Shown here one piece after another: positions 17,664 through 26,204 of a stretch of DNA of 43,754 nucleotides; position 1 is the stretch's first letter; every line of letters starts with the position of its first letter. The position numbers and the translations under genes are program-made. The DNA comes from Pirellulales bacterium. GTDB taxonomy: Bacteria; Planctomycetota; Planctomycetia; Pirellulales; JAIMBC01. The stretch spans positions 1-43,754 of the forward strand of contig JAIMBC010000010.1 in the NCBI GenBank assembly GCA_023511675.1, read 5' to 3'. The notes beneath the pieces are model-generated. The model saw nothing but the letters and a program-made list of their open reading frames with translations. It had not been told where the DNA came from and did no database searches.

Positions 17664-18974
17664 TCACGCGAACTGGGTGATGCCGGGCATCGCCACGGTT
17701 GGTGTGGGCGCCGGGCCCCACTCGTAGGCAGGAGGCGTGAGATCCTCCTTGGAGTCGACCGCTTCCTCCCAGCTGATGGTCTGGCCGGTATAGGTCGCCA
17801 TGCGGCCCATGATGGCGATCATGCTGCTATTGGCCATGTACCAGCCGTTGTTGATGGGGTTGCCGGAGCGGATGGCGGCGAACAACTCGTCATGCTCCTG
17901 CTGGTACATGTTGGGGGTGGGACCCTCGTACTTCCAGATGCGCTTGCCGGAACGATCCACAATCTCGTGCCGCATCAGATCCGCGGTGCCCAGCGTGCCC
18001 ATCACGTAGTCCGAGACATCGATGCTGCAACCGGCCTGCTGACGGCAGAACGAAAACACCTTCACGCCGTGATCGAACTGATAGACCACCGCATGATGGT
18101 CATAGATGTTGCCGTATTCCGGCTGCACACGGACTTGCCGGCCCCCCAGCCCCGTGGCCGATACGGGAGACGCATCCCGCAGCGCCCAGGCAGCCTTGTC
18201 CAGGCTGTGCACGTGCTGCTCTACGTTGTGGTCTCCCGAAAGCCAGGTGTAGTACAGCCAGTTACGCACCTGGTATTCCATCTCCGACCATTGGGGCTGG
18301 CGCGGGTGCAGCCACAACGTGCCCGTATTGTAGGTGGTGTGGATGGCCACAATCTCCCCCACGGCACCGTCGTGGATGCGTGCCATGATCTCGCGCTTGG
18401 GCAAGTCATAGCGGTAGCACAGTCCGGAGACGAGGCACAAGCCCTTGGACTTGGCCAGCGACGTGGCAGCCAGCACGCGGGCGATTCCCGGAGCATCGAC
18501 GGCCACGGGCTTCTCCGCAAAGACATGCTTGCCGGCGGCCACGGCATACTCCAGGTGCTGCGGCCTGAAGTGCGGCGGCGTGCACAGCAGCACCACGTCC
18601 ACGCCGCTGTCGATCACGTGCCGATAGGCGTCGAACCCAACAAAGCGGCGGTCGGGGGGCACGTCCAGCCTGTCTGCCGGAAACTGCTTCTGCAAGTTGT
18701 TGAGGCTGCTCTCCAGCCGGTCAGAGAAAGTGTCTCCCATGGCGGTGAGCACCGTGTGGGGATCGGCCCGCAGGGCATCGGCTGCGGCACCGCTGCCACG
18801 CCCCCCGCAGCCCACCAGCCCGATCCGCAGCCGCTCGTCCCCCCCGGCATGCACTCCTCGCGCTAACAGCACGCTGCCCGCGAGCGCGGCCGTCGATGTC
18901 TTCAGAAAACTCCGGCGGTCGGTTGAGGTACGATGCGTGTTGCTGCCCGATACGCTGCGCACATGTCGATCCAT
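17664..18974 (-). CDS. Gfo/Idh/MocA oxidoreductase with twin-arginine leader (first copy)
   Basis: This 436-residue NAD(P)-dependent oxidoreductase of the Gfo/Idh/MocA superfamily probably acts on a sugar or inositol derivative and is likely exported folded with its cofactor by Tat. The leader contains DRRSFLKTS (RR at 20-21) before a hydrophobic stretch. The Rossmann loop is GLVGCGGRGSG (GCGGRG at 55-60), and the signature EKPVAVD with catalytic-region Lys155 lies at 154-160. The C-terminal domain carries GDHNVEQHVHSLD. I use the ATG at 18974, behind GAGGG. An upstream extension in the same frame lacks family character. Such leader-bearing paralogues are numerous in planctomycetes, and the substrate is not predictable. 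Confidence 0.88.
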   Translation of the reverse strand: MDRHVRSVSGSNTHRTSTDRRSFLKTSTAALAGSVLLARGVHAGGDERLRIGLVGCGGRGSGAAADALRADPHTVLTAMGDTFSDRLESSLNNLQKQFPADRLDVPPDRRFVGFDAYRHVIDSGVDVVLLCTPPHFRPQHLEYAVAAGKHVFAEKPVAVDAPGIARVLAATSLAKSKGLCLVSGLCYRYDLPKREIMARIHDGAVGEIVAIHTTYNTGTLWLHPRQPQWSEMEYQVRNWLYYTWLSGDHNVEQHVHSLDKAAWALRDASPVSATGLGGRQVRVQPEYGNIYDHHAVVYQFDHGVKVFSFCRQQAGCSIDVSDYVMGTLGTADLMRHEIVDRSGKRIWKYEGPTPNMYQQEHDELFAAIRSGNPINNGWYMANSSMIAIMGRMATYTGQTISWEEAVDSKEDLTPPAYEWGPAPTPTVAMPGITQFA

Positions 18975-19320
18975 GCGTTGTCCCTCGGTCGGTAAGTGGC
19001 GGGGCCGGGACGGCAGCTCACCTGCCAGGCACCCGCGACGGCGGGGCCTCACCCGGTAAGAGCTAGCATAACAGCGCGCCGTGGCGGCGAAAAGCTCGAC
19101 CCTCCCAGCACCTGGAGCACGGGATGGGCGTCAGCGGCCTGACCCCAGCGACGACGGTCTGGCCGGCCGGCACGGGCTTCCATTCCGCGGTCTGGCCTGC
19201 CAGCCTGTCGCGGTGGCGGCATCGGTCGCTATCTGGCGGATTTGCCAGCGGTCGCCCCGCTCCGCTGCCGGGCCGCCGGATTCTGCGACCGCAGGGTGCG
19301 CGGCCGGCAGCCGTCCTGCC
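18975..19320. other. Gene-free stretch upstream of the Gfo/Idh gene
   Basis: About 345 bases between the stop of the DUF3106-like gene and the Gfo/Idh start, both genes running leftward. It must hold the Gfo/Idh promoter. A minus-strand TATGCT at 19070-19065 is a candidate -10 but lacks a -35. Nothing else was seen. Confidence 0.3.
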
Positions 19321-20481
19321 CTAGGGCCACCGCCTTCGCTCGCCTGCGGAGTCGTTGCGTTCCCAGAGAGGCCTCCGACGAGGGCCCGGCTCGGACGGAT
19401 TCCGCTGCGATTGCCTCTGGAAATACAGACGCTGTAATCGCAGCAGGAGCGCTTCCTCCGACAAGCCAGTGAGTTGCTGGCGCTCTTGGGGCGTGAGTTC
19501 CTCGTTCAGAAACCGAAGCAGCACTTCCGGGTCGGGCGGTTCGCGTCGGCGGAAAGGCCCCCGCCCGTAAACATCTCCCAGTGCCTGGCGAATCCATGCC
19601 GCCAAAAGCGCGCGGCGCCCCTCTACGGTCGTCTCGGCGTCCAGGGCCTGCTGCGCACGCGGCGAAAGGGCCTCACGCAGTGCGCGCACGTTCTCTTCCA
19701 GAGACGTGCCCAGCCGCAGGTTCTGCTGCCGCCGCTGGATTGCAAGCCGAGCCAGCTCTGCTCGCCGCTGCTGCTCAGGCAAAGACTCCAGCCGCTTCCA
19801 CTCCTCAGCCGGAAGCCGCGCTTGCACAAGCTGTTCCAGCCAGCGCATCACCACCTGGCGGTCTTCCGCAGTCAAACGGCCGCGCTGGCGTGCCCGCTCG
19901 GCGGCACGCAATTGGCGGATCTTCTCCAACCGCTCTTCCGGATCCATCGCCAACAGTTCGGCCCGCTGCGCCGTCGGCAACCGCGTCAGCCAGCGGTGGT
20001 ATCGCAGCATCACTGCCCGCAGCTCATCAGCAGCCGGATCCTCCTCCAGGGCCTGGTGCAACGCCCGCAGCCGATCCTGCTCTGCGGCACTCAGCGCCAG
20101 GAAGCGCTCGTACCGGCGTGCAAGCTGCTCTTTCTCCGCCGCGTTCATTGCGGCGATGCGGTTCCGGCGCTCAGCCAGAACATCGTCGGCCACGACCGGA
20201 CCCGGCAGGCTCAGGCCTCCCAGCAGCCACGCCAGGGCGAACAGCCATGGGGTGGCGGGCCGCCGCAGCGTGCCTGCCTGTCGTGCTGCGCGTGGCTGCC
20301 GCGCCGTGCCTGAATGCGGAGCGATAGCTGGCCGCCGAGCTGTGGCCGCCAAGCGTGCTGCATCAGGCCGAGACGCCACGTGAACCTGCGGCACTGTGCT
20401 TGAACAGGAGTTCGTGCGCGGCGGCCGGATGGATGGCCTGGGCCGCTGCCATGCAGAGTGACGGGAGGCGTTAGAACGCAT
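19321..20481 (-). CDS. Secreted DUF3106-like protein of the sigma operon
   Basis: The product, up to 386 residues, is rich in charged helices. It contains repeated motifs such as ALSAAEQDRLRALHQAL and LPTAQRAELLAMDPEERLEKI, which resemble DUF3106 proteins found behind ECF sigma/anti-sigma pairs in planctomycetes. A hydrophobic segment at about 77-92 ending VVADD looks like a signal peptide. The ATG at 20481 overlaps the anti-sigma stop by 11 bases and gives a long basic pre-region before the signal. Either the true start is a later non-ATG codon or the leader is unusually long. The function is unknown. The position suggests it is a periplasmic sensor or target of the sigma system. The C-terminus is arginine/proline-rich. 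Confidence 0.7.
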   Translation of the reverse strand: MRSNASRHSAWQRPRPSIRPPRTNSCSSTVPQVHVASRPDAARLAATARRPAIAPHSGTARQPRAARQAGTLRRPATPWLFALAWLLGGLSLPGPVVADDVLAERRNRIAAMNAAEKEQLARRYERFLALSAAEQDRLRALHQALEEDPAADELRAVMLRYHRWLTRLPTAQRAELLAMDPEERLEKIRQLRAAERARQRGRLTAEDRQVVMRWLEQLVQARLPAEEWKRLESLPEQQRRAELARLAIQRRQQNLRLGTSLEENVRALREALSPRAQQALDAETTVEGRRALLAAWIRQALGDVYGRGPFRRREPPDPEVLLRFLNEELTPQERQQLTGLSEEALLLRLQRLYFQRQSQRNPSEPGPRRRPLWERNDSAGERRRWP

Positions 20482-20980
20482 CGCTCTCGTCCTCCTCAGC
20501 GAACAGTCCCTCGGCGTGCAGGCGGCGCAAGAAGTCGATGTCTCCCACCTGCTGGTAGGCGTCCAGGTTTTCGACAACGGGCAGGTCTTGCAAGAGTTTG
20601 TGGTTGGGGTCGGGCCAGGCGAGCTGCACGCCCAACCAGCCGGCAAGCGCGGCAGCCGCCAGGCCGACGGCAGGCAGGAGGTACCGGCGCCAGGGACGGC
20701 GGCGGGCGGGTGCCGTACCAGCCAGGTCCTCTTCTTGTTTGACCGCGACCATCTCGATGGTGGAGCGCGTGAACACGTCTCCCACGCAGACGCGGGGCAG
20801 CTCGTCGAGCAGATCCCACGTGCGTTCCAGCAGGACCAGCCGCTGGCGCACTTGTGGATCCGATGCCAGCCGTTCCTCGATGAGGCGGCTCGCCTCGGCG
20901 TCCAATTCGCCGTCAAGGTAGGCCACGAGGTCGGCCGTCAGTTGCGGGTCGTCGGCAAAGGATGGGTCAGGGGAGTGCAT
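20471..20980 (-). CDS. Membrane-anchored anti-sigma factor
   Basis: This 169-residue protein has an N-terminal cytoplasmic part resembling anti-sigma domains of planctomycete ECF systems (LVAYLDGELDAEASRLIEERL at about 18-38). It lacks the HxxxCxxC zinc motif. One membrane helix lies at about 100-122 (LLPAVGLAAAALAGWLGV). A periplasmic tail of ~45 residues follows, ending in an acidic stretch. It starts four bases after the sigma-factor stop, so the two should be made together, and it overlaps the downstream DUF3106-like gene. Its expected role is to hold the cognate sigma factor at the membrane until a signal releases it. The identification rests on topology and position more than on sequence motifs. 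Confidence 0.78.
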   Translation of the reverse strand: MHSPDPSFADDPQLTADLVAYLDGELDAEASRLIEERLASDPQVRQRLVLLERTWDLLDELPRVCVGDVFTRSTIEMVAVKQEEDLAGTAPARRRPWRRYLLPAVGLAAAALAGWLGVQLAWPDPNHKLLQDLPVVENLDAYQQVGDIDFLRRLHAEGLFAEEDESDAF

Positions 20981-20984
20981 GGCG

Positions 20985-21623
20985 TTAATCCACTTGCGGT
21001 TGTTGGCCGCTGGACAGGTACGGTTCTAGCACTTGGCGGAGATGCTCGCGGGCGCGGGCCAGCAGCGACTTTACGGCCTCTGGCGTGAGGTCCATGGCGG
21101 CGGCAATTTCGGCATAGCTCATTCCCTCGAACTTGTTGAGCAGCACGGCCATCCGCTGCCTTTCGCTGAGGGCGCCGAGCGCCTGCCGTACCATGGCGCA
21201 CAACTCGGCCTTGTCGGCCACGCGCGTGGGCAATTGGCCGCTGGCGGCGATGGCCAGCTCGTCCAGCGATGTGGCGCCGCTGGCGGACGGATCGGCCACC
21301 ACTTGCACCTCGCGCCGGCGCGACTGGTCTCGCAGGGCATTGGCGGCAAGGTGGTTGGCAATGGTGAACAAATAGGTGCAAAACTTGGCATCCGGTGTGT
21401 ACCGGTCGCGATTACGGTAAACGCGTAAAAACACCTCCTGCGCCAGATCCTCCGCCAGGGCACGCGAGCCCACCAGGTGTTCCAACACACACACCAGCCG
21501 GTCCTGGTAGCGAACCACCAGTTCCTCAAATGCTGCGGCATTCCCTTCCCGTACCTGGAGCATCAGGCGTACGTCGGGGTCGATCAGCTTGACGGCCGCA
21601 GAGCTGGCCGCGCTACCGGGCAC
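20985..21623 (-). CDS. ECF RNA polymerase sigma factor
   Basis: This 212-residue extracytoplasmic-function sigma factor has region 2 at about 35-100 (YQDRLVCVLEHLVG, then AEDLAQEVFLRVYRN). Region 4 spans about 150-205 (LSERQRMAVLLNKFEGMSYAEIA, then TPEAVKSLLARARE), the helix-turn-helix that reads the -35 element. The start is a GTG at 21623 with AAAGGAG eight bases upstream, which fixes the start. It is the first gene of a three-gene operon with an anti-sigma factor and a secreted protein. I saw no clear ECF-type promoter before it, so autoregulation is not shown. Confidence 0.92.
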   Translation of the reverse strand: MPGSAASSAAVKLIDPDVRLMLQVREGNAAAFEELVVRYQDRLVCVLEHLVGSRALAEDLAQEVFLRVYRNRDRYTPDAKFCTYLFTIANHLAANALRDQSRRREVQVVADPSASGATSLDELAIAASGQLPTRVADKAELCAMVRQALGALSERQRMAVLLNKFEGMSYAEIAAAMDLTPEAVKSLLARAREHLRQVLEPYLSSGQQPQVD

Positions 21624-21992
21624 GGCGGCGCTCCTTTACGCAAGGTTTGGGTTCTGATGGCAGCAAGGTCAGGGCCACACCTCCAGTCTAGAAAGGCGTC
21701 TTGCAGGCAACCAGCTAGGGCACACGGGTATCTCGCTTCGCTCGCCAGGGGGGCCGTTGCGTGCGCTCTGAAGATTTAACCCAGGGTGCTCCGCGCGGTA
21801 TCGCGGCCTTAAGGTTTTCGCCGGCTGCACTCTTTGCCCACATTCCCTGGAGTGCGCGCCGTTTTGGTGGTATGTTTGGTACGCTGAGCCACTACTGGAC
21901 CTCTGGCCAGCGCCCTGTTGGATGCGGGGCCAGTCGCTTGCTCCCTCTCGGCACGGCCGCCGCAGAGGCCGATTGCCCACGGAGCCCCACCG
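21624..21992. other. Divergent intergenic region
   Basis: About 370 bases between the leftward ECF operon and the rightward lipoprotein gene. It must contain two promoters. No hexamer pair with acceptable spacing was found for either direction, and no repeat or RNA was recognised. The AAAGGAG of the sigma gene lies at its left edge. Confidence 0.35.
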
Positions 21993-23225
21993 ATGCGCCG
22001 GCTTGCGCAGGCGAGTTCCCGGTCTCTGAGCCTTCCAAGGTGTTGCAAGGCCCTGGCTGTTGTGCTGCTTGCCCTGGCGGGGTGTGATGGTACGGCATCG
22101 GAGCGGACGACGGGCGGAGCCGTGCAGGGCAATCAGGCGGGGCGGCCAGTGGCAGAAGGAACGCACCTTCCAGACGACCAGGAGCTGCGGCAGCGTGTGG
22201 ATCGCGTGCTGGGCTTTACTCTGGGACGGCACCTGAATGCCAAGGTCTCCAACGCCTGGCAGGTGGTGCATGGCGTGCTGGCGTTTGGTCCCCGACTGCA
22301 GGTGGTGGTAGATGGCAAGCCTGTCAGTGCGCTGGAATACCTGCTTGAGGGAGGCCAGCTTGCCGGCTGGACCCTCGTGCCGGGAGACAGCTTTCCCGAG
22401 GGCCAGGGTTTGGAGGCCATCCTCGAACCGGGAGACAAGGTAGGCCAGGGCCATGAAGATCAGTGGCTGGGCTATCTCTCTCAGATAGGGCTGGCGCCCG
22501 ACCGCACGATCATGGTGCGCGGCCAGCAGTTCACCACGGCCGACATGGTCCGCCAGGCGCAATGGGATGTCTACGACGGCATGGAGGCCACCTGGACCCT
22601 GATGGCCTTCTCCACCTACCTGCCCCTTGATGCCCGCTGGCAGGCCAAAAACGGCCAGGAATGGACCCTCGAACGCCTGGTTGCCATGGAAGCCCGGCAG
22701 GACTTGCGGGGCAGTGCCTGCGGCGGCACACACCGCTTGTATGGCCTGTGTACGGCCGTGAATCGGTACCTCGAATCCAAACAACCGTTGCAGGGCGGCT
22801 GGCTGGAGGCCGAGAACAAGATTCAGGAAGCTGTTGCGGCCGCCCAGCGGTATCAGAACCCCGATGGCTCCTTCTCCAGCAACTTTTTTCAGGGGCCGGG
22901 CCAGGCGGCAGATGTGGGCGTGCAGATCAACACCACGGGCCATACGCTCGAGTTCTTGATGTTGGCACTCAAGGACGCTCAATTACGAGAGTCCTGGATC
23001 ACGAAGGCAGTGCTGTTCTTGTGCTCAAAGTTGGAGGCCACACGCAAGCTGGATCTGGAGTGTGGCGGCCTGTACCACGCCGCGCACGGCTTGGTGCTCT
23101 ATCGCCAGCGGCGGTTTGGGCCCTGGGTGCCGGAGGACGGCCCCACCACATCGAGCCAGGAAGAACCGGCTGCGCCAACAATCGACCCCGCTCTGGGGGC
23201 ACGGCAAGACGCTGTGCGGCACTAG
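21993..23225 (+). CDS. Lipoprotein with probable alpha/alpha-toroid domain
   Basis: This 410-residue predicted lipoprotein has a basic, hydrophobic leader ending in ALAGC, with the lipidated Cys at 31. The middle and C-terminal parts contain repeats reminiscent of prenyltransferase/terpene-cyclase-like toroids: CGGTHRLYGLCTAVNRY, then YQNPDGSFSSNFF, NTTGHTLEFLMLAL and CGGLYHAAHGLVLY. The His/Cys-rich G-G-T-H and C-G-G-L-Y-H-A-A-H motifs would face the cavity of such a barrel. Whether it has catalytic activity is unknown. I chose the ATG at 21993 because the lipoprotein signal starts there. The open frame extends 25 codons upstream without signal character. It stands alone between oppositely directed genes. 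Confidence 0.72.
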   Translation: MRRLAQASSRSLSLPRCCKALAVVLLALAGCDGTASERTTGGAVQGNQAGRPVAEGTHLPDDQELRQRVDRVLGFTLGRHLNAKVSNAWQVVHGVLAFGPRLQVVVDGKPVSALEYLLEGGQLAGWTLVPGDSFPEGQGLEAILEPGDKVGQGHEDQWLGYLSQIGLAPDRTIMVRGQQFTTADMVRQAQWDVYDGMEATWTLMAFSTYLPLDARWQAKNGQEWTLERLVAMEARQDLRGSACGGTHRLYGLCTAVNRYLESKQPLQGGWLEAENKIQEAVAAAQRYQNPDGSFSSNFFQGPGQAADVGVQINTTGHTLEFLMLALKDAQLRESWITKAVLFLCSKLEATRKLDLECGGLYHAAHGLVLYRQRRFGPWVPEDGPTTSSQEEPAAPTIDPALGARQDAVRH

Positions 23226-23461
23226 CGGCGTCCCCAGGCAGGAACACACGCCGGCAGTAGCACGCGCCGGCGGCAAGAAATCCCGGCAGCGACAGTCGCC
23301 TCTAGCATCAGACACCGGCACGGTGGTCCACTTGCGCCAGACTGGCAGTGGGCATCCCCCGTCACGGAGTGGCAGGGGAAATCGCCGCGGCGTCGCGGCC
23401 ATCGCTGGTCCCGACTTTCCGTCGCGGCACGTCGGCGGCTATCGCGCTCAGTTCCTGGCCT

Positions 23462-24775
23462 TCAAACCGGCAGGCCGTAGGGTTCGCGGTAACGCTTGGT
23501 GAGCATCTGGTTGGCTTCGTCACAATCGAGGAACCGCTGTTGCTGGGGATCGAAAGCGAGCCTGCCTTGCGTGCGAAGGGCGATTTCTCCCAGGTGTACC
23601 AGCGCACTGGAAAGGTGTGCTACCTGGGCAGGAGCATGGGTGGGCGTGCGGTGGCGGACCGCCTCGAGAAAGTTTGCCATGTGTTCGGCATAGCCCGTCT
23701 GGCCGCGCAGCTCGCGCGGCTCGGTCGGCCCCGGCGTATTCTTGGGCCCCAAGAAGACGCTGAACGCCCCGCGGCGCGAGAAGACCATATACCCCTCGGT
23801 CCCATAGAAGACGTTGCCGTTATCAAAGCCGTGCAGCCCGTAGGGCGTGAAAGCATAGTTCTCGTAGATCAACACGCGCCCGTCGGGATACTCGTAGATG
23901 GCGTGCATGTTGTCTGGGTACTCGCTGGCATGGCCGTCCAGCAACATGCGGCCGCCCCGGGCCGTAATCTGCCGCGGGAGCGTCTCCACGCCCAGGCCCC
24001 ACACGGCCATGTCTAGGTCGTGAATGCCGTCATCTCCAATCTCGCCGTTGCCATAGTCGCGAAACATCCGCCAGGAGCCATGAAAGCGCAGCGGGTTGAA
24101 GGGGCGTTTGGGGGCGGGTCCGAGCCAGCGGTCGTAATCGACGCCTGGCGGCGGATCGGTATCCGGGACGGGCGGCACAACGGAGCGGGTTTCGGCGGTC
24201 CAGGCGCGGGCTGCCTTGACCTGGCCGATCATCCCTTCGTCGAGCAGCTTGCGGGCCTGGGCCGTAACCGGGCTGCTGCGCATCTGCGTGCCGTGCTGGA
24301 AGACCCGCCCGTACTTCACGGCTGCGGCAGCCAGCACAAGGCCCTCATTGTAGACGTGCGAACACGGCTTCTCCACGTACACGTCTTTGCCCGCTTGCAT
24401 GGCAGCCAGGGCGATCGGTGCGTGCCAGTGATGGGGAGTGGCGATGATGCAGGCGTCCACGTCCGGGTCGGCAAGCACCTCCTCGAAGCGTCCGGTTCGC
24501 TTGGGCGGCGTCTGGAACTCCGTCAGCATGGCGGCCTTCTGCTCGATCTGGCGAGGGTCCACATCGCACAACCAGGCGATGGATACCGCCTCGCCACGGC
24601 GCACCAGCCCTTGCAGATGGTGCCCCATGATACCCCCGCAGCCGATCAGTCCGAGCCGCACCACCTCCGGCCGCTCGTCGGCAAAGGCATGAAAGCCGCT
24701 GCACGCAGCGGCTGCCAGCACCGATGCCTGCGTGGATTGCTCCAGAAACTGCCGCCGTGTGGGCTGATGGGCCAT
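23462..24775 (-). CDS. Gfo/Idh/MocA oxidoreductase with twin-arginine-like leader (second copy)
   Basis: This 437-residue paralogue of the gene at 17664-18974 is clearly diverged. The leader has TRRQFLEQS (RR at 7-8) and an alanine-rich hydrophobic stretch ending AFADE, so Tat export is likely. The Rossmann loop is GLIGCGGIMG (GCGGIMG at 45-51). The nucleotide-domain signature EKPCSH lies at 135-140. GEIGDDGIHDLDMAVWGL in the C-terminal domain matches the substrate-side helix of exported sugar-oxidoreductase members. GGAGG sits eight bases before the ATG. It is monocistronic, and the flanking genes give no hint about the substrate. Confidence 0.9.
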   Translation of the reverse strand: MAHQPTRRQFLEQSTQASVLAAAACSGFHAFADERPEVVRLGLIGCGGIMGHHLQGLVRRGEAVSIAWLCDVDPRQIEQKAAMLTEFQTPPKRTGRFEEVLADPDVDACIIATPHHWHAPIALAAMQAGKDVYVEKPCSHVYNEGLVLAAAAVKYGRVFQHGTQMRSSPVTAQARKLLDEGMIGQVKAARAWTAETRSVVPPVPDTDPPPGVDYDRWLGPAPKRPFNPLRFHGSWRMFRDYGNGEIGDDGIHDLDMAVWGLGVETLPRQITARGGRMLLDGHASEYPDNMHAIYEYPDGRVLIYENYAFTPYGLHGFDNGNVFYGTEGYMVFSRRGAFSVFLGPKNTPGPTEPRELRGQTGYAEHMANFLEAVRHRTPTHAPAQVAHLSSALVHLGEIALRTQGRLAFDPQQQRFLDCDEANQMLTKRYREPYGLPV

Positions 24776-24952
24776 GGCCGCGAACCTCCGTACGGGTGCT
24801 CCATTGCAAACGCACTCAGTCTAGCCCGCCCGCTACGTCCAGAGAAGATTGCCGCCTCACCACAACCCGAGGGCGGGCTGCCGTGGGGGTGTTGCCTGAG
24901 GCGCCCGACAAGCTGCCTGCGCCGGTCCGACAAGCCCGGGCCACAGGGCAGA

Positions 24953-24990
24953 GCGACAGGACCAGGCGACAGGACCAGGCGACAGGACCG
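24953..24990. repeat. 13-bp tandem repeat, about 2.9 units
   Basis: The unit GCGACAGGACCAG occurs at 24953-24965 and 24966-24978, and again from 24979 as 12 bases of which 11 match. It lies between divergent genes, 39 bases before the candidate FAH promoter. Confidence 0.6.
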
Positions 24991-25028
24991 AGAGGCACGG
25001 ACCGGCGGCACCGGCGGAAAGGACCTCC

Positions 25029-25057
25029 TTGACAACTCGGCCGTGCTACGTGCTGAT
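25029..25057 (+). promoter_or_regulatory. Possible promoter for the FAH-family gene
   Basis: TTGACA at 25029-25034 is a perfect -35 hexamer. At the right distance the -10 is poor (GCTGAT at 25052-25057, three of six matches). The leader would be about 40 bases. Confidence 0.3.
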
Positions 25058-25101
25058 TACTTCCCTGACCACTCGCGTACGCCCGTAACGGAGCCCCAGC
25101 C

Positions 25102-26061
25102 ATGCGCCTTTGTCGATACGACGACCAGGGACAGCCCCGCGCTGCCCTGTTCTATGATGAGCGCCTCGTTCCCCTCCACGCGGCAGCAGAAATCTACGCA
25201 CAAGAGACAGGGCAGCGTCTGGAGCTGCCGCCCGGAGACGATCTGCTCTGTTATCTGCCCCCGGATGGTCCGCGCCATGCCGCATGCCGGACCCTGGAGG
25301 CTTACGTTGGGCCGCGCCTCGACCGGCTGCCTGCGCACGCGGTGCTCTCCGTGGAGCAAACCTCATTGCTGGTGCCGGTACCTCGGCCGAACAAATTGTT
25401 TCTGCTGGCGGGCAACTATGCGGAGCATATCCGAGAAGGGGGCGGCATGGCCGTCGAGCGTGCGGAGACCTTCCCCTATGTGTTCATGAAGCCGCCCTCC
25501 ACCACGTTGCTTGCGCCGGGACGGGCCGTGCGGCTGCCGGAGATCTCGCCCGCCGCTATCGACTGGGAGCTGGAACTGGCCGTGATCATCGGCCGCCGTG
25601 CCAAGCGGGTTGCGGAGGCCGAGGCGCTGGGCGTGGTGGCCGGATACACCATCATCAACGATATTTCCGACCGCCGTTTCCGGCCGAACCCGCAACGTCG
25701 AACGCGAGATCGTGACGCATTCTTCGACTGGATGCACGGCAAGTGGCACGACGGCTTCTGTCCCTGCGGCCCGTGCATCCTGTCGGCCGACTGCGTGGGC
25801 GACCCTCAGACCCTGCGCATGGAACTGCGACTCAACGGGGAGGTGCGCCAGCAGGCCAGCACCGCACAGCAGATCTTCCCAGTGGCGGCCGTGATTGCCT
25901 TTATCTCGAACTTTGTCACCCTGGAGCCAGGCGATATCATTTCGACGGGAACTCCATCGGGCGTGGGCGCTGCCACGGGCACATTCCTCAAGCCCGGCGA
26001 CCGGCTGGAGGCGAGCATCGCGCAGATTGGCACGCTCGTTTCTACCGTCGAGGCGGAGTAG
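25102..26061 (+). CDS. Fumarylacetoacetate hydrolase family protein
   Basis: This 319-residue FAH-family enzyme is a metal-dependent hydrolase, isomerase or decarboxylase acting on 2-oxo or 1,3-diketo acids in aromatic or sugar-acid breakdown. The metal site is visible as WELELAVIIGR (E156 and E158) and YTIINDISDRRF (D187). The N-terminal ~95 residues form the usual cap-like domain, and PRPNKLFLLAGNYAEH begins the core. GDIISTGTPSGVG near the C-terminus is a family hallmark. GGAG lies eight bases before the ATG. Downstream co-directional genes encode an RmlD-like reductase and an SDR, so a carbohydrate-acid route is plausible, though gaps of 143 and 72 bases leave an operon unproven. Confidence 0.9.
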   Translation: MRLCRYDDQGQPRAALFYDERLVPLHAAAEIYAQETGQRLELPPGDDLLCYLPPDGPRHAACRTLEAYVGPRLDRLPAHAVLSVEQTSLLVPVPRPNKLFLLAGNYAEHIREGGGMAVERAETFPYVFMKPPSTTLLAPGRAVRLPEISPAAIDWELELAVIIGRRAKRVAEAEALGVVAGYTIINDISDRRFRPNPQRRTRDRDAFFDWMHGKWHDGFCPCGPCILSADCVGDPQTLRMELRLNGEVRQQASTAQQIFPVAAVIAFISNFVTLEPGDIISTGTPSGVGAATGTFLKPGDRLEASIAQIGTLVSTVEAE

Positions 26062-26204
26062 CCACTACGCCGTGCCGGTAGAATTACTCCCGCTGTGCCG
26101 GGTGCCCAACCCGGGGCCGGACAGGCTGAGTCGCTCCACGCCATGGAGGCTGGATAACCCGATCGAGGCCGGTAGCTTGCGCAGCGCAGGCTGCTGGCCG
26201 GTCC

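Larger units (their letters stand above)
24776..25101. other. Divergent intergenic region with tandem repeat
   Basis: About 325 bases between the leftward Gfo/Idh gene and the rightward FAH-family gene. It holds a 13-bp tandem repeat at 24953-24990 and a -35-like TTGACA at 25029. No open frame of note. Confidence 0.4.

Noticed and set aside
24953-24990. 13-bp tandem repeat considered as a CRISPR or iteron array
   Set aside because: Units are contiguous without spacers and only about three copies are present, so it is neither a CRISPR array nor a credible iteron origin.
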